Positions 22,661 to 23,848 of a stretch of 23,848 nucleotides of DNA are shown piece by piece (the stretch's first letter is position 1; each line of letters starts with the position of its first letter). The notes beneath the pieces are model-generated. The model made no database searches and was not told where the DNA came from. It was given only the letters and a program-made list of their open reading frames with translations. Made by a program: the position numbers and the translations under genes. Source of the DNA: an uncultured Bacteroidales bacterium (lineage in GTDB: Bacteria; Bacteroidota; Bacteroidia; Bacteroidales; UBA932). The stretch spans positions 1 through 23,848 of the forward strand of contig URCV01000029.1 of assembly GCA_900546445.1 (NCBI GenBank), given 5' to 3'.

Positions 22661-23226
22661 TCTATGGCTGCTTTGCAGTATTCTTCTATCAGTGAGGCGG
22701 TCTTATGTGCACCAAGTCTGCATACATCCAGGGCTATGTCGTAGTCTGGAGCATTGCCCCATGTTAGACCTGTGTAGAATTTGTGGTATGAGATGCGTTT
22801 CTCGTCAGTGCTGTGGACGAAGTTTTCGGCTTCTTCGCGGGAGAGCCCTTCGTTTGCCATTATATGGCAGACTCTATCCTGTGGATCTCCGTGCAGGAAT
22901 ACCGACACGAGGTCAGCTCTGTTCCTGAATATGAAGTTGCCGCAGCGTCCTATGACGATACAGTCTTTTTCTCCAATCAGTTCTCTGAAGGTTCTGCAGA
23001 ATTTCTCCTGCACATCATCCCGCTCAAACGAGAATGTAATGGCGGACATTAGTTCGTCTACCGGCCTTTCTTCGAAGAAATCTTCCATCTTGGGAAGCAT
23101 ACCTTTGGATATTGCCGCTTCCTGAAGTGAATTTCGCGTGTAAAGCGGTATGTCATAGTTCTGTGAGAGGATTTTCCCTACTTCCAGGGCACCGCATCCG
23201 CATTGCCTTGCTATAGTAATGATCAT
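22657..23226 (-). CDS. Cytidylate kinase-like family protein (Cytidylate_kin2)
   Basis: A 189-residue P-loop NMP-kinase-like protein. It starts MIITIARQCGCGALEVGK (1-18); the family usually reads SRQYGSGGREIG here, so the P-loop is a relaxed form without a classical GKT/S. CIVIGRCGNFIF (89-100), the helical NEGLSREEAENFV (125-137), YTGLTWG (151-157) and DYDIALD (161-167) are the other family blocks. True CMP kinase activity of this family is not established in general. It leads an operon with lrgA and lrgB, with an ATGA overlap, so it may tune or energise the membrane pair; that is inference. No clear -7 box was found in the 130 nt upstream. Confidence 0.85.
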   Translation of the reverse strand: MIITIARQCGCGALEVGKILSQNYDIPLYTRNSLQEAAISKGMLPKMEDFFEERPVDELMSAITFSFERDDVQEKFCRTFRELIGEKDCIVIGRCGNFIFRNRADLVSVFLHGDPQDRVCHIMANEGLSREEAENFVHSTDEKRISYHKFYTGLTWGNAPDYDIALDVCRLGAHKTASLIEEYCKAAIE

Positions 23227-23359
23227 AAATAATACATCTAACTGCCGCGAAGTTACAAATAATAAATGAAATTATTGATTTTCTTGAAAAAATACGTAAT
23301 TATGCAGCGGCCTTTTATGTCGCCTAAGAAATGCACTACAGAACGCGTATGTCGATACC

Positions 23360-23683
23360 TCAGAGGGGCATCGTAGTGCGGACGCTCTCTTGTGAGCCGT
23401 AGCGTGTGCGGGCGTAAACTCTTTCACCATCCTTAGTCACTATTACCTCTGCCGCCGGAAGAAGCGAATAAGTGGATACGTGGCCGTTTTCCGCATTCCA
23501 AGCCCTTTCGAATACGCCCAGCATTTTCGGGAAGATGTCGTAGCACACGTCGTCGAAACTACGAATGGTCTCGGTAAGTGGCTGTCCGTCAGAGACTGAA
23601 ATCCTGTACCAGCCCACAGGATGGTTTTCGCAGTGCCTGTTCTTAATCGCCGGGACTATAATGTTGAAAGGTACCGGGCTCAC
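23360..23683 (-). CDS. Hypothetical protein, 5' end uncertain
   Basis: Not recognised. The 107-residue frame reads PVPFNIIVPAIKNRHCENHP, then VGWYRISVSDGQPL, SFDDVCYDIFPKMLGVFERAW and a C-terminal VYARTRYGSQESVRT. Composition and codon use look like a real soluble protein and no signal or membrane segment is seen. The only usual start is a GTG at 23683, yet the open frame continues upstream with coding-like residues (ending LCVS, preceded by CRHIQEDSH) to a TAA at 23744-23746. It may therefore be a 5'-truncated or broken gene. Its last codons hold the right copy of the 29-bp repeat. The true start should be treated as open. Confidence 0.5.
   Translation of the reverse strand: MSPVPFNIIVPAIKNRHCENHPVGWYRISVSDGQPLTETIRSFDDVCYDIFPKMLGVFERAWNAENGHVSTYSLLPAAEVIVTKDGERVYARTRYGSQESVRTTMPL
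23376..23404 (+). repeat. 29-bp direct repeat, right copy (inside hypothetical gene)
   Basis: Identical to 21511-21539 over 29 nt. On the minus strand it encodes RYGSQESVRT near the C-terminus of the 23360-23683 gene. With the left copy it brackets the kinase-lrgA-lrgB operon, at a unit length of 1,865 bp. Confidence 0.9.
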
Positions 23684-23743
23684 GCACAGCGAATGGCTGT
23701 CTTCCTGAATATGGCGGCACGTCTTGTCTTCAAGAAACAGGCT

Positions 23744-23848
23744 TTAAGACTTCTTTAAAACTATCCACGCACTATGTGTCGACTTGCTTGCTTTCTTAAT
23801 GAAACCATTATTTCTTAGATAAGAAAGGTCTGATTGAACACTTCTTAA
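23744..23848 (-). CDS. C-terminal end of an unknown protein (partial at window edge)
   Basis: The last 34 codons plus a TAA stop of a minus-strand frame that enters from the right edge: QSDLSYLRNNGFIKK, then SAWIVLKKS. This resembles the recognition helix and wing of a winged-helix domain, as at the end of some DNA-binding or AlbA-type ATPase proteins, but it is too short to name. It is in the same frame as the hypothetical frame that follows (23360-23743), separated only by the TAA. Confidence 0.4.
   Translation of the reverse strand, partial: LRSVQSDLSYLRNNGFIKKASKSTHSAWIVLKKS

Noticed and set aside
21511..23404. The 29-bp repeats as an insertion-sequence target duplication
   Set aside because: A 29-bp duplication is longer than typical IS target duplications, no transposase or terminal inverted repeats are present, and the bracketed genes are ordinary metabolic or transport genes; an att-like or homologous event, or misassembly, fits better.

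Overview
This window looks like a chromosomal segment of an anaerobic Bacteroidota, most likely order Bacteroidales. Supporting signs are a 16S 3' end of the GGAACACCTCC type, repeated TAnnTTTG promoter -7 elements, an N-terminal malate dehydrogenase sequence of the Bacteroides kind, an oxygen-sensitive class III ribonucleotide reductase, a SusC/D-free but lipoprotein-rich gene set (FISUMP-like lipoprotein), and an ECF sigma gene joined to a membrane-anchor/beta-barrel protein. It is mostly a core housekeeping region with very tight gene packing. No CRISPR array, transposase or phage gene was recognised.

Layout. 1-463: the end of a 16S rRNA gene, then tRNA-Ile(GAU) and tRNA-Ala(UGC), closed at once by a strong intrinsic terminator, so no 23S/5S follows. 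491-2376: mdh (-) and a Sfp-type phosphopantetheinyl transferase (+), each with its own terminator. 2376-5208: nrdD-nrdG behind a leader holding an exact DnaA-box match and a terminator-like hairpin. 5205-7684 (-): a TPR protein and an EnvC-like degenerate LytM protein. 7710-9421 (+): ECF sigma factor and its likely membrane partner. 9411-10958 (-): comM. 11001-11426 (+): tsaE. 11410-12968 (-): an unknown lipoprotein and a hibernation factor. 13068-14189 (+): FISUMP-like lipoprotein. 14204-14959 (-): a second lipoprotein gene whose lipobox cysteine codon reads TGA.

20961 back to 15019 is one seven-gene minus-strand operon with gaps or overlaps of 5 nt or less: small membrane protein, tsaC, mutL, rhomboid protease, rsmE, phosphodiesterase, radA. 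It mixes tRNA/rRNA modification with DNA repair and recombination. ispF (21030-21530, +) is divergent from it.

21511-23404 is the most unusual part. A 29-bp perfect direct repeat lies at the 3' end of ispF and again inside the 3' end of a hypothetical minus-strand gene. Between the copies sits a compact overlapping operon: a cytidylate-kinase-like protein, LrgA and LrgB. Deleting one repeat unit in silico (1,865 bp) joins ispF and the hypothetical gene as convergent ORFs overlapping at their ends, the arrangement seen at three other junctions in this window. That suggests the kinase-lrgA-lrgB block is a recent insertion. The window ends in a partial minus-strand gene.
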